Assembly (NCBI GenBank): GCA_013076295.1
Contig: RQOL01000810.1
Span: forward strand, 1 to 64,000
From: Sanderia malayensis
Taxonomy: Eukaryota > Cnidaria > Scyphozoa > Semaeostomeae > Pelagiidae
DNA length: 64,000 bases
Direction of reading: 5' to 3'
Under the pieces are notes generated by a model, which saw nothing but the letters and a program-made list of their open reading frames with translations, did not search any database and was not told the origin of the DNA. The translations under genes and the position numbers were made by a program. Each line of letters starts with the position of its first letter. Position 1 is the stretch's first letter. Positions 45,457 to 56,740 of this stretch are shown piece by piece.

Positions 45457-45552
45457 ATGCGCATGCGTGGCCTTTTTCGCGCAGTTCAATTTTCGCGCAG
45501 TACTTAATTTCACGCAGTCGGGGGTGCGCGGAAAATAGTACAGCGCGAAAAG
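45457..45552 (+). promoter_or_regulatory. probable promoter of the HEPN locus
   Basis: A CpG-rich island in AT-rich surroundings, 30-120 bp before the start codon. It contains an NRF1-like palindrome (ATGCGCATGCGT, 45457-45468), TTTTTCGCGCAG (45473-45484), ATTTTCGCGCAG (45489-45500) and CAGCGCGAAAAG (45541-45552). The last three resemble E2F sites. No TATA box. Function inferred from motif content and position only. Confidence 0.45.
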
Positions 45553-45578
45553 TTACGTTGTTTTATTCATTAGAAGCA

Positions 45579-48500
45579 ATGGAAGATATTCAAAAAGACA
45601 AGAAGAAACAAGATGAGACTGGAGATGGTGCTCAAGGTAAATATGTACACCATTCTGAAATCTGTTTGGATCAAATTGCATGGGAGGAATCATGTTCTGG
45701 ATTTTTTGTTTCTGGCAACAATCCTTTCAGTTCAAGTTGTGGCAATTATGTTTATGAAAGGTTTATTAAATGATGAAATAATTTAATTGACTGTTATGCA
45801 ATTTATTATTAGACTTATTGGATGGCAATGAAAGAGTAAGCCAAGATCAAAAATCTGTTAGAGGTAGGCCATTTTACTTTACTTTGGAAATTGATCCAAA
45901 TTTCAATTTCATTGTCTTAGGTGTACTTATTTTGTGTGATACTGTTATTCGACCACACATGCACACATTCTAGTTCTCCACAAAATAAGCTCATGTGAAC
46001 TAAATGGTGAATATTATTGGAACTTTATTACAACAGTCCTCCTGTAGCAGCAAAAGAAAACAAATTTCCAAAAATCAATATTTTTGTTCATTTGACATTA
46101 CTGTTTTTACTGAAATAGAAATGTGAAGCAACTGATCAGTTAATTTTGTGCAACAACTACTCCAGTAATAGTTTTGCAACAACATCCACTAGATCTTGGA
46201 GCTCAAATAATCCTCAATTTGTCTTGAGTTATTGGTGAATGAAAAATGTTACCACTTGTAGTTGAGAAAGGCAGGATGTTGAAGTGCTGATGCAATAAAT
46301 TTTTTCAGTGTTTTTATTTAACAAATTTATTCATTTCAATGCACTAAGTAACATGACGCTTGTAAAGTTTTAGAGAAGTTGTGATTTTTGGGGTGATGTC
46401 TAAGGATTTTTAAATGTTAAAGTTTCTTTAGATAATTCAATGTCTCTAATTTTTTTCGATTAAGTTATAACAAAAAATAGCAACTATGATAACCCAAATC
46501 AGAGAGCTGTGTCATGCTACAGACACTGAAAGAAACAATTGTTTTAATTTTTTGAAGGTACATATTTTCAAAATTAGCATGTGTCTGTCGGAATGAAGCC
46601 ACATTTTTTGTTGTTTCATTCCGACACATCATTCCGAGTTTTTCTCCCATTTGAATAATGGCACCCGGAAGGACTCGCCCTGTCAGTACCTGGCTTGCTC
46701 AAAGCTCCAATATTCCCACCATGAGCTTAAAAACTCCATTAACCTGCATTAGAAATACTGTTTCATGTCACAACTGTGACGTCACATCATTGTTGAATTT
46801 TTCGCAAGTGCCCATTCAAAGTGAAGTTTAACTAACTTATAGTTGTCAGTTGCACGTCAAACTTGCACTAAACCAATCAGTGTAGGTGTGGCTTTCAAGT
46901 AAGATCAAGAATCGATATGTCAAATTTCGTTGCACTAGCACTTTGAGCACCAATTGATAGCACCAATTGATAATTTGACTTAAAAATTTGTCTCTTTATC
47001 CATGTTCAACTGAATTTCCATGGGGTTATTTTTGCTGAGGATATTTGATTTTACATTAGACTCTAGATTTTTTTAAAGTTATACATTTATGTGCAATTAT
47101 ACCCAAATGTGATATATTTCCCACTTTGACATGTTTACATGGGTACCTAGTGGCAAACAGCATAGTAATGACAATTTTTTCTATTCACCATGGAATTGGA
47201 AGAAAAAGAAAATTGTCACAAGTTGGCAAGAATTATTCTGGATGTACTTCCCAAGAATCTTCGTCAGTTGTTTAAAGACAAATGGGATTTAAAATTTCCG
47301 AAGAACAAATGGGATGATACAACAGCAAGTGGTGCATTCTTGTTAAGTCAGGTTCCAAAGCATGTCAAGAAACCTATGCCAGATATTTCAAGTAATCTGA
47401 GGAAAGGGGACACCGCTGAATGGGATCCTACTACTCTCTTCTGGGTGTTTCTTTATTCTGGGCTAAATTTGATTGCACCTTGTCGTGTTGGGGGACCAAT
47501 AGCTCTGCCCTTGTTGGAAAGTGAATACATTAATATGGTGAGAGAGATAAGAAATACGTTTTTTGCACATGCCATCGAAGCATCAATAAAGAAAGATGAT
47601 TTTGAATACATAATGGAAAAACTCAAAACTCAAACACAATTTGGTGGAGCATCACTTAAAACGGAATTGGAGGAAATTGAAAATTCACCTATTGAGACAG
47701 AATTAAGCATGAACCTGAGGCAACAACTTGAAGACCAGAAAAAAGCAAATAATGTCCTTGAAGATTGGTTGAGAAATCTGGACACCAGACTTGATAGCAT
47801 TGAAAAGACTTCAAGGGGTATGTTTTGTTTAGATTGTTATTTTGCATTTAATATGTTATTGTTGATATATATGGACAGGTGTTGATTTTCTAATGGAAAT
47901 TTGGACCCCATGACCTCGGACCCTATGACCTCTGTTCATCTTCTGTCTGATAATACAGTGAGACAAAGGCTAAAAGCCATCCGTCGCGAGTCACTTTTAG
48001 GTATCCTTGATTCTGTTTGTATTCCAACTGACATCAAACTTGTATGAGACCTGATTAACTCAACTTTAGATTGCGCAATGAACATCAACAAAAGGATGCC
48101 ACATTTCCCACTGTCATCACAGTTTTGAAAATGGAATCTATCGACTTTCAATGTAACTTTCACTGAATACTTTGCAAGATACCCGGTTCATTTTAGAAAC
48201 TATACCAACCAAACAATTCGTAGTCATTTCTAAGTCACTTTGTGCTAGATATGGAACGTTTATCCGGGGACCACGGGGCCTAATCTTAACCGTCGTTACT
48301 AAAAAGCGGAACAACCCAAGAACAAGCTGAACAACCCAAGAACAGTCCAAAAGCCCCAAGAACAACCCGAGAACCACCCAGGAACAAGCTTAGAGCCTCA
48401 AGAACAAGCTGAACAACCCAGAAAGAACGCAAGAGCAACTTTTTTCATGGCGTCATTGTGGGTTGGGAATATCGATATTGTGGTTGTTGTTTTTGTAAAT

Positions 48501-51500
48501 AGTGGCGAGAGTGGCCTAAGTAATTTTCATATGAGGTTATGCAGCGTGTCACTACGCGGCATCCGCTGGATTAATTTTGTTGAAAGCTAGTCAACATTCT
48601 GGAAATTTTTAGGGAAAAATCCTTGATTTCCCATAAGGACTTGTTGGAAATCAAGGACCACTTGGACGAACAGGAAAGAGGCGGCAGGGCCTGAAACGTC
48701 AGTCACCACCGCCACGACATTAGACTGTTTCCGAAACACAACCTATGTCAGTAAGACGCCCGTTGGAGGTCTTGCACGAGCGCGGCCAGGGCTATCCCCC
48801 AAAATCATCGGGCGTTTTGATGAAAATCCTTACACACTTTTGCAAAAACACCGGTCGTCATCAAGACCGGTGATTGAGACAAATTATTTCAAACTTGCAA
48901 GTTTTAAATTGAGTTCATTTTTATAGTTTACGGAAATTCAACATTCGATCTATCATTTCGAGGTGAAATCACTCTCTAACATGGAAAAATACGCTTTTTC
49001 AACACAGTTTTATTTTGTCAACTGTTTCCACGAAAATTTCATCGCATGCTTCTGCTTTGAGACACTGGCCTAGCAAATCGTGGATATGTGTATCTTTTCG
49101 GGCAAATGCATAGAGCGTTCACAGCATCACAAACAATTCCGTTGCTGCCCCTGAAGACTTCTGGAAATTGGAACAGACAAAGAAGAGCATAAATTTTTTC
49201 TTTCTTGAACCTGAACTCCATTTTCGCGCTGTCGTCAAATCAAATATTTCGTATTACCAATAATATGACTGATGCAGTGCAAATTTCGTTGATTAAATTT
49301 ATGATTATGAAGCAATAACAGATCATGAACATCAAAAATATTATTGTCGTATAAATTTAAAATCACATCACTATTTTGAGAATTTCCTTTTATTTCGAGA
49401 AACCTTTTGAATGTTGGCGCGAAAGATAGGTCGTCCTAACAAAGGTTGCATTTTCGGAAACAAAATTTGATGAGAACGACGACTGTCCTCGCACCAGGCC
49501 TCCAACGGGCGTCGTCTTGAGATAGGTCGTGTTTCGGAAACTCTCTATTATTGCTTGGGGGAACACAAACAATAAACAATAAACGCATGCAATGCAAATG
49601 AAGACTTTTGTGAAATATATGAATATTTCTGAGTGTGATCTGAGTCCTAAACATCCAACATACCATACCACACGGCACTCGCCACGGCGGGCCTTAGATC
49701 AGATGTTTTACGCTTTCAACGCCATGAAAATGGGATAGAAAGAACCCTATTAGGACAATCTTGCTTTTGGGTTCTTGTTCTTGGGGCTTTAAGCTTGTTC
49801 TTGGGTGGCTCCTGGGTTGTTCTTGGGGTTTTTGGATTGTTCTTGGGTTGTTCTTGGGTTGTTCAGCCTGTTCTTGGGTTGTTCTTGGGTTGTTCAGCTT
49901 GTTCTTGGGTTGTTCCGCTTTTTAGTAACGACGTAATCTTGACAGGTACAACTGTTATCAGAAATTCTTTCTTTTTCGTTTGCTAGAAAATAGTAAAGAC
50001 GTTAAAAATATGAAAAGAACACATGCTGAACTTAGTAGAAGCTTAGAAGCTTAGTCGCCGTTTTGAATTTCTTCCAGCTGGGTTTTGTGGTGGGGTCATT
50101 TTGTGAATTTTGTTTTGGACGTTTTTAGCAATAATAACTTTAATTCATACTGAAACCATTATGTTTATAGTTGTAGAATTGTTTTTTCTGCTTAAATGTT
50201 CTAACAAGTTGTGCTATTCAATATACTAGAGACAAGCGAAAATGTTAAAGAGTTGATGAAAAGATCAGATGAACCTCGTGGAGTTTTGCAAGGTTAGTTT
50301 TTTTTTGAAATCTTATTTGATGGGAACGTCTTGTGGATTTTCCTGTGAATGTGTCTCTTTTAGCATTTTCACCAAGTTTGTTTGTCTGTCTACCATCTTG
50401 GTCGGACCAAATAGTAAAAGCACCCCAGCTTCCTTCACCAGCCAATCTTAGTCCTTTTTTATCAACTGTGTGGCCCATTTGGTACACTCGAAGATGTTGT
50501 ATTAGACAGGGTCTTTTCTCAATCAAACTGGCAAAGTCGCCAGCCTCAAATTTTATTTCACATTTATACTAAATCGACTACAGAGATTTCAAATCCAAGA
50601 TGGGCCCAAAAAAATTTTGACCGGAAGTCTATTTTTCTGGTGACGTCACCAACTTCGAGAAAATGCGGTTTGTACTGCCGTAAAACCGTAATGGCCACTT
50701 CGATCCTTCGATCTGTTTTTCTACTCCACATGGTTCGATTTAGTGACTCAATGGCTCATAAAAAATATTCCTGAACCAATGAGCTATGAGCCACGTGGCT
50801 CAAAAAAGTGATCATAAAATGCCCGAGCCATGAGATGCGTGGCTAAGTTAATCTTAGAAATTAGCCACGAGCCATCAGATCGGTGGCTCACAATTGGCTC
50901 ATTTTTTACTCATGGCTCACTAGTGGCTCGTGAAATCGATATACTCGGAATGAACAACTCTCGCAAGATGTTCTTGATGAACTTTTTGCAGCAATTGAAA
51001 AGAAAATTTTGCATAAAAAAGATAGCTACTTGTTGAGTCAATTGCTGATAAAGCGCACAACAGCATATTTAGGGATTTGAATTTACAATAGAAGTAACGC
51101 ACAAAGAATACTACATATACTCGTTTTTATTTTATAAGAAACAGGTTTATAAGAAACCTAGATCTAGACGCCCTAATATTCAAGAAAATTTTAAAACTAC
51201 AAGGAAATATTTAAGAAACATTAGAAATTTCGCAAACACGTTTTTCCTTTACGGATTCAACAAATATCAACTACAGTAAATGTGTTTTATGTGCTAAGCA
51301 TAACATTGTCGGCTCCACATGACGATTTTTGGCATTGACGATTTTTCTTTGTTATAATACTGATATTTTGCTACATCCATGTTTTTTTCTTCCTTAACAC
51401 TGCAACTTTTTTCATTAAATTAAGAAACTTTTAACCGCCCACATGGCGAGTAGATAACTGTATTCGAGGCTACATAAATATGGTTATATTCATATTATTA

Positions 51501-51681
51501 TATTTGAGGTTACATATTTGAGGTTACACTTCCTATTAAATATCCCGTCAAACAAGCCTGTAAAGCAGACTGGCATCCCCACAGATGATTTTCCTCGACT
51601 TTGTTAACATCTTTTCCTGAAAAGTATTTTTTTTTGCAGGTGCAACAAATGAAAATGAACCAAAAAACAATTCAAATGATG
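45579..51681 (+). CDS. HEPN-domain (DZIP3-like) exons of an NLR-type immune gene
   Basis: Exons: 45579-45636 (ATG, MEDIQKDKKKQDETGDGAQ), 45813-45863, 47203-47817, 47959-48000, 49987-50034, 50230-50292, 51640-51681. Every intron is phase 1. The large exon encodes a DZIP3-like HEPN domain: KLARIILDVLPKNLRQLFKD, WDPTTLFWVFLYSGLNL, then MVREIRNTFFAHAIEAS with the HEPN RN-x4-H motif (47550-47570), followed by a coiled coil (QLEDQKKANNVLEDWLRNLD). The mini-exons encode 14-21 polar residues each. HEPN domains act as ribonucleases or dimerisation modules, and DZIP3-like HEPN is common beside NACHT in invertebrate NLR-like proteins. The 49987-50034 donor is weak. Joining to the NACHT exon downstream is an inference. 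Confidence 0.75.
45864..47202. other. intron, no further feature
   Basis: AT-rich intron before the HEPN exon. The acceptor chosen (TTGGAAG|AA) keeps phase 1. An alternative is that translation starts at the ATG at 47190, which has an in-frame stop just upstream. Confidence 0.5.
48291..49933. mobile_element. TIR element with repeat-rich ends and 10-bp flanking duplication
   Basis: Ends CGTCGTTACTAAAAAGCGGA and the inverse. Behind them the AACAACCCAAGAAC motif repeats in tandem (left), and its inverse repeats at the right end. Flanks TAATCTTAAC (48281-48290) and TAATCTTGAC (49934-49943) match at 9 of 10 bases. A 9-11 bp duplication with long TIRs suggests a Mutator-type element, but no transposase is present. 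It lies in the intron between the 42-nt and 48-nt exons of the HEPN gene. Confidence 0.75.
48720..49560. repeat. nested inverted repeat inside the TIR element
   Basis: TTTCCGAAACACAACCTATG with ACGCCCGTTGGAGG on the left recurs in inverse on the right (CCTCCAACGGGCGT, ATAGGTCGTGTTTCGGAAA). This is probably a second, older element or an inner pair of terminal repeats. Confidence 0.7.
50740..50940. repeat. cluster of GAGCC/GGCTC palindromic motifs
   Basis: About a dozen GGCTC or GAGCC words in 200 bp, including the perfect 14-bp palindrome GAGCCACGTGGCTC (50788-50801) around an E-box, plus TGAGCCAC and GTGGCTCA half-copies. No known element. Confidence 0.6.
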
Positions 51682-52269
51682 GTGAGTCTGCAGAATTTCT
51701 GAGGCTTTATTTTAATTCGGACGTATGGGAAGACTATCCCATACCCTATCGGCCCTTTTTACGCCGGCCCTAATTCCGCCATCCTCAAAATCTGCTCTAA
51801 CGCCATTTACGCCGTGTTTTGTTGTGATGTGTTGTGTCATGAATACACCCCAGAGCTGGGGACGGTAGTCAAAACTTCGGTAGGCGATGTTTCGCTTGCT
51901 ATGGTGCTGGACGCTAAGGTTAGACACAATAAAGAAAACGAGCTTTTTGTCGTAAGGTGCGGTACGAATGGCCCAAGGCCGCCACTGTACCTCTTGTCTT
52001 CTCTTTAACTCTCTGAAGTTGACTGACTGTTTTTCTCTTCTCTTCTCTACTTAATTTGCTCTATTTATGTTTACAATAATAATCAAAACAAGCGTGGTGA
52101 TATAGTGCCCCATTCTTATCCACATGGGACCCGTACCGTGGATTTGCACGCCCCTTCACACTTTCAAGCGGGTGCACCAGCCAACCACGCTCATACTTAA
52201 CAATACTGTAAACATATAGGTGTCAAATACAAGCTAACAATTGTAGTTAAACAACGACCCACATATCAC
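51682..52269. other. no gene recognised
   Basis: Intronic-looking sequence with short frames only. It precedes the Penelope-like element. Confidence 0.4.
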
Positions 52270-52274
52270 CCACA

Positions 52275-53715
52275 AACTAAAAACGTTCGAATGATTTCGT
52301 TTTCGAAATCGACGTCAGATCTGTTCGTCTTAACAAAGCTCAAGTTCGAATTTACGCTGATGTCGACACTTGCCCATGATTTCGGATTGCTTATTCAGCA
52401 GGTTGCTTCCAGGGAAATTAATGATTTCAAATTTCTCAGCTTCACAGAGTGCACAACGACCTGATTCTGGAGTGAACGCTTTAGACTTCCTGATGACTCT
52501 CCAAGCAATGCTTGGGATCCCACCACCATCTTTGATACGCCACACCTCTGTTGAAAGCGTTGTCTTATTACGGTATTTTTCAAGATTGAAAGATGTTTTA
52601 TGTGCACTATACCGTGTCTTGAACGTTGATTCGCAGAGACCGATGTACTTTTTCTCTCCGTATCCGGGTAGACTTGATGTTAAAGTGGCTTCATAAACGA
52701 TATTCGACACCAAGCAGTTCTGGCTCATGGGGCAGCTTTCTTTACGAATGCAGTTGCACGTTCTTTCGTCGGGTTGCGGTTGAGATGACAAAACTTTTTT
52801 GTTATGGGCGTTGATGACTGATTTGATGTTCGGCATGCAGCTATAGCTGACTTTAACAGTGTTTTTGTTAAAAATCTTATGGAGCTTATGACCTTGTGGA
52901 AAATGAATTTGAATCATGTTGAGAAAGTATCTGCCAACATTTGTTTCCACGTTGTTGTTAAAAGGTGGGTTGAACCATATGATTTTTCTACTTCTGTTTC
53001 GTCTTGGTCGTGGTGCATTTGGTGTATATTCGAAATGGTGGTCGTAGCCGGATCTCCTTAAAGCTTCTGCATAAAATGGTGTTGATTCATTGAAGATTGC
53101 TTCGTTTGCAGATAAATTCGACAGGCGATTTTGAATTGAGAACGGAATCTGCTTGATGATGTTGGGTGGGTGATTGGATTTAACATGAACATAGTTGACT
53201 TCGTTATTCGGCTTGTGGTACGGTCTGTAGGTGCCGGTGTTCAGGTCGAGGGTAACATCAAGATAGTTGACGATTTTCTTGTTGCATTCGATGACCAACT
53301 CAAGTTTATGCTTTCGGAACAATGTCTGAAACTCCTTCTTTATTCGTTCACTTTCAGGCCCGCTGACGTTTTTGAATACTGACAATCCATCGTCCCTGTA
53401 CAGTCCGATATTTTCCTTCTTGTGCTTTGCCGGGATAAGCGAGAGTAGAAAACAGCCAACAAGCTCACATACCTCTGCACCGTCAAAAGCACCCATTGTC
53501 ACATCAAAAAGTTTATCACCTTTCTTTATCCAACTTTCTTTCTTGTTGAACAACAGCGATTTTCGCGAGTGGAAAATGATCTCTTTGTCCTTTTTGCTGA
53601 TTTGGACGTTTTTCTCGGCAAAAGTGATCGCGTTTTTCAATAATGATTCCGTAATTGAGGGGTAAAAGATCTGACGTCGATTTCGAAAACGAAATCATTG
53701 GAACGTTTTTAGTTT
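52275..53715 (-). mobile_element. Penelope-like retroelement, 5'-truncated, with inverted flanks
   Basis: The coding region is bracketed by an inverted repeat of about 45 bp. AAAAACGTTCGAATGATTTC ... GACGTCAGATCT lies on the left, and AGATCTGACGTCGATTTCGA ... GGAACGTTTTTAGTTTG on the right. Penelope-like elements often have terminal repeats in inverted orientation from partial tandem copies. It lies within the presumed intron between the last mini-exon and the NACHT exon. Confidence 0.75.
52330..53640 (-). CDS. Penelope-like RT (C-terminal half) with GIY-YIG endonuclease
   Basis: A 436-residue open frame. Residues about 1-95 hold the end of the RT palm (SWIKKGDKLFDVTMGAFDGA; catalytic box IGLYRDDGLSVF). 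Then follow the thumb (VIECNKKIVNYLDVTLDLNT, YRPYHKPN), a long linker with a Cys cluster (CNCIRKESCPMSQNCL), and a GIY-YIG nuclease starting IVYEATL with KKYIGLCESTFKTRYSAH, ending in CALCEAEKFEII. The RT N-terminal fingers are missing, so it cannot prime on its own, but the remaining frame has no stop, implying recent insertion or constraint. Penelope elements use RT for target-primed copying and GIY-YIG for nicking. Confidence 0.9.
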   Translation of the reverse strand: MKNAITFAEKNVQISKKDKEIIFHSRKSLLFNKKESWIKKGDKLFDVTMGAFDGAEVCELVGCFLLSLIPAKHKKENIGLYRDDGLSVFKNVSGPESERIKKEFQTLFRKHKLELVIECNKKIVNYLDVTLDLNTGTYRPYHKPNNEVNYVHVKSNHPPNIIKQIPFSIQNRLSNLSANEAIFNESTPFYAEALRRSGYDHHFEYTPNAPRPRRNRSRKIIWFNPPFNNNVETNVGRYFLNMIQIHFPQGHKLHKIFNKNTVKVSYSCMPNIKSVINAHNKKVLSSQPQPDERTCNCIRKESCPMSQNCLVSNIVYEATLTSSLPGYGEKKYIGLCESTFKTRYSAHKTSFNLEKYRNKTTLSTEVWRIKDGGGIPSIAWRVIRKSKAFTPESGRCALCEAEKFEIINFPGSNLLNKQSEIMGKCRHQRKFELELC

Positions 53716-53742
53716 GTTATTGTAACGAATCTTTTTAGTTGC

Positions 53743-53773
53743 CTGAGGATTGTCTTAAAGTAAGACATGAAAC
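53743..53773 (+). ncRNA. hammerhead-ribozyme-like core
   Basis: CTGAGGA (the CUGANGA core) is followed by a 7-bp stem TGTCTTA / TAAGACA with a tiny loop, then TGAAAC (the GAAA core). Hammerheads are known in Penelope-like elements, and this lies just outside the element's inverted flank. I could not identify the matching stem III and cleavage site upstream, so it may be a broken or chance core. Confidence 0.4.
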
Positions 53774-53884
53774 TGCCAGTAGCAGAATAAAAGAGTTTTT
53801 TTCTTTGTTTGTTTACTATAAACGCTCTGAGTATGCATTGAGCACTGTCATCAATCTGTGAAGATCAAAGATACAAATATCAGA

Positions 53885-54404
53885 ATCTCTATATATATAA
53901 AACAGAACTGTTTGTATGTATGTATGTTTGTGGCTATGTCCGCTTATAACTCAAGAACCACTCCACAGATTGCAAAATGAAAGGTATCTATGTAACCGGA
54001 ATTTATCTGGGGGTGTCCTCAGCGAAAAATGTTTTACAAAACGTTCAGAATTAAAAGAGTAAAACCAGAAAAGTAACGGGTAGTTGAAATAAAATGTGAC
54101 GGAATTTTCGATTTCTCAGATCTATTGTGACGTCAAATAAATCACCAGTCTGCATCTGTGTGGTTGTGGGATACATGTTTCTTGATTCAATTCGAAGTAC
54201 ACAGTTCAAAAAAGTTAATTAAAATCTGATATTCATTCAAAGTACACAGTTCATTAACTATGAGGAAGTGGATACCAAAACAGAATAAAAAACGTTCGAT
54301 CGGCTGGAATGTACGTGAGCTAATTTTTCCTGACAAAGTATCTAATTAAATAAAGACCATTCTCGGAATCTCAACCCGGCATCGACGGGTACCAGGGCTA
54401 GTAC
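53885..54404. mobile_element. possible non-autonomous Helentron-like element
   Basis: It opens with ATATATATAAAACAGAACTG and TGTATGTATGTATG, followed by CGCTTATAACTCAAGAACCA. It closes with CCCGGCATCGACGGGTACCA and GGGCTAGT, a hairpin-forming 3' end of the kind seen in widespread non-autonomous Helitron/Helentron repeats. No ORF. Assignment rests on recognition of these ends. Confidence 0.45.
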
Positions 54405-54934
54405 CTAATATAATAATAATACTAGGAGTAACTTACAGTTAATACATGCGCGCATCTGTATCAGCAAATAACAGGGGAATATCAGGGGAAAAAGAGTAAT
54501 AGGGTTTATTGCCATTGCTAATAAAATATTAGGTACTATCCTTTAGGATATCAGAATTCAAAAACTATTGCAAATTGGCAGAAAGGAGAAATTATTTTTG
54601 TCCTGTGCATCCACTCTGTTTCCAAGAAAATACGGAGAAGAGAAAGATAATTTATAGGTTCGAGTTGTAATTTTATTAAAAACAATAAAGTTTAACATGG
54701 AAAAATAACTGACCCACTGCTCTTCTTCGAGCTTTTGGCTGAATTTCAGGTCAAATTGAATAAAAGTTTTCTTTGCTCTGAGACTGGTTATTCGTTTTGC
54801 CCTTTTTTACCATTTGAGTAGTTGAAGCCTTTTGCTTGCAAGTAACTGACTTCACTTCTTTTGGAATAAAGCTCTGAAAATTGTTTTCATTTAACATTTG
54901 AATCAAATTAGCATCTACTTTTCTAAATGTTTCT
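54405..54934. other. no gene recognised
   Basis: AT-rich spacer between two mobile elements. Confidence 0.4.
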
Positions 54935-54938
54935 TTAA

Positions 54939-56679
54939 AGGGCTACTCTCACCATATTTTTTTATTTCATTTCTGGGTAGTTTTTGACGTAAAAACAGGT
55001 ACTGCACTTTTTAAATTTCGAAATTCGCTCATTAACACCCCTTTTCACGGCTCTAAAAGTGCGATTTTCAGAAAAAGTCGGGCAAAAAGAAAACTGGGGC
55101 GAGGCCGGTGTGACGTAGATGCCGGAACGCATGAAATTTATTTTATTGTGTTCAGTACCAATTCAATGTTTTGCATATTATGGTCAAAACCAAGTCGTAT
55201 TTAAAAAATTAAATCGTGCCACGAACTAGTTCAGGATCTGAGGAATCTGTTGATGCCTCGTTTATCATGAAAAGAGTGAGTTTTTTACAAAAATGAGGAT
55301 GATTTGCTCACGCTTATGCTACAAGCCGGCATGTTTTTCGACCTCAACGTCGCAGTCTCGAGCAAGCTTCACATAGAGTCTTCAGTGGTGCGGGATAGTT
55401 TTAAACAACAATATGAATTCGAAATCTATTCAATTAAAGAGGAGCAAGCTCTCTTTCAACAATTTTTCGATAGAATTAATAGTATGGAAAATTGGTGAGC
55501 TCTTATCTTATCATTTATAAGATTTAAACCAAATCGGGTCAGTTAAAAATTGCTAAATTGTAGAATTGCTAGGCCGAACAGGTTCTGGCACGGGTAAAGC
55601 AGAATTCCGCTATTTTGGATTAATAATGCATGAAAATAACCCTATTTGTCTTATCTGGTGTGTATTTGAAGCAGCAGCTCATATTTTGGTAATATTTCAA
55701 GTGTAGTTATGGTCATAGCTGTGTAGAAAAACTAGAAAATCCCTTCCAGGAGTGTGAACATTAATGTCCAGAGATCGAAGATTTCACAAGTTCAATGTGA
55801 ATTCGAAGAAAAACTTTCCCCCAGCACAATGTTGGGCTTCATACTGGTGTTCTAGTTTTGATCATATTGTCTGACTTTGTCAACAATATACACCTTTACT
55901 TTGCTTTAGGTTTCAATGTAATCACCAAGATATATATATAATTTATAACAAGAACTCCATGGATATGTCAGCCAAACAATTTCATTTCGAGCAGCTTTTT
56001 AAGAGCGCATCACTTTAGCATTTCAATATCTTTGACAAAAACCCAAGTAGTAAAGACAAAAATAGTCCATAATTATCTTGCTAAAACCAAGCACACGGCA
56101 AAACTTGATAAAATCAAAATAGATTATAGAACTGATGGAAATGGAAACGATAAACAAACTTATTATATTCACGAATAGTTGATTGTTTATAACGCAAATG
56201 AAAGGAAGGAAGAGGTTGAGTGATGAACAGATAACAACGTGAGGCGTGTGAATACTGGAAAAATCCATTGTCACTGCATCAGCTTTGGGGTCAATTTTCA
56301 ACCCTTAACAATGCCGAAAATTAAAAAAAAAACACACGGGGAGATGTCAATAAGCTTTGTAATGATGGTGTTGAAGTGGTTTGAAAAAACATTTGTATTT
56401 ATCATTGAAAACAAGGGAGAAAACCGGACGCGACGTTGATTTTTCCATACTGAAGCCAAAGAGAGAAGTTTTCTTGCGTTCCGGCATCTACGTCACACAA
56501 CCTCGGCCCAGATCGTTTCATGTTGCGCGACATTTTCAGAAATGGCCTGAAAATCGCACTTTTGGAGCCGTGAAAAGAGGTGTTAATGAGCGAATTTCGA
56601 AATTTAAAAAGTGCAGTACCTGTTTTTACGTCAAAAACTACCCAGAAATGAAATAAAAAAATATGGTGAGAGTAGCCCT
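54939..56679. mobile_element. TTAA-flanked (piggyBac-like) non-autonomous element, copy 2
   Basis: Same ends and TTAA flanks (54935-54938, 56680-56683) as the copy at 31583-32688, but longer. The extra interior includes a 64-codon frame (55304-55498, MLTLMLQAGMFFDLNV...) and about 300 bp near 56020-56330, both absent from copy 1. The fragment matches no transposase domain I recognise. Copies 1 and 2 are very similar in the shared parts, so spread was recent. Confidence 0.85.
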
Positions 56680-56740
56680 TTAAGATATTTTGTTTTGTTA
56701 TTCCGCACAGAAATTCCAGATTGAGGTGTCACGTAAGAAA

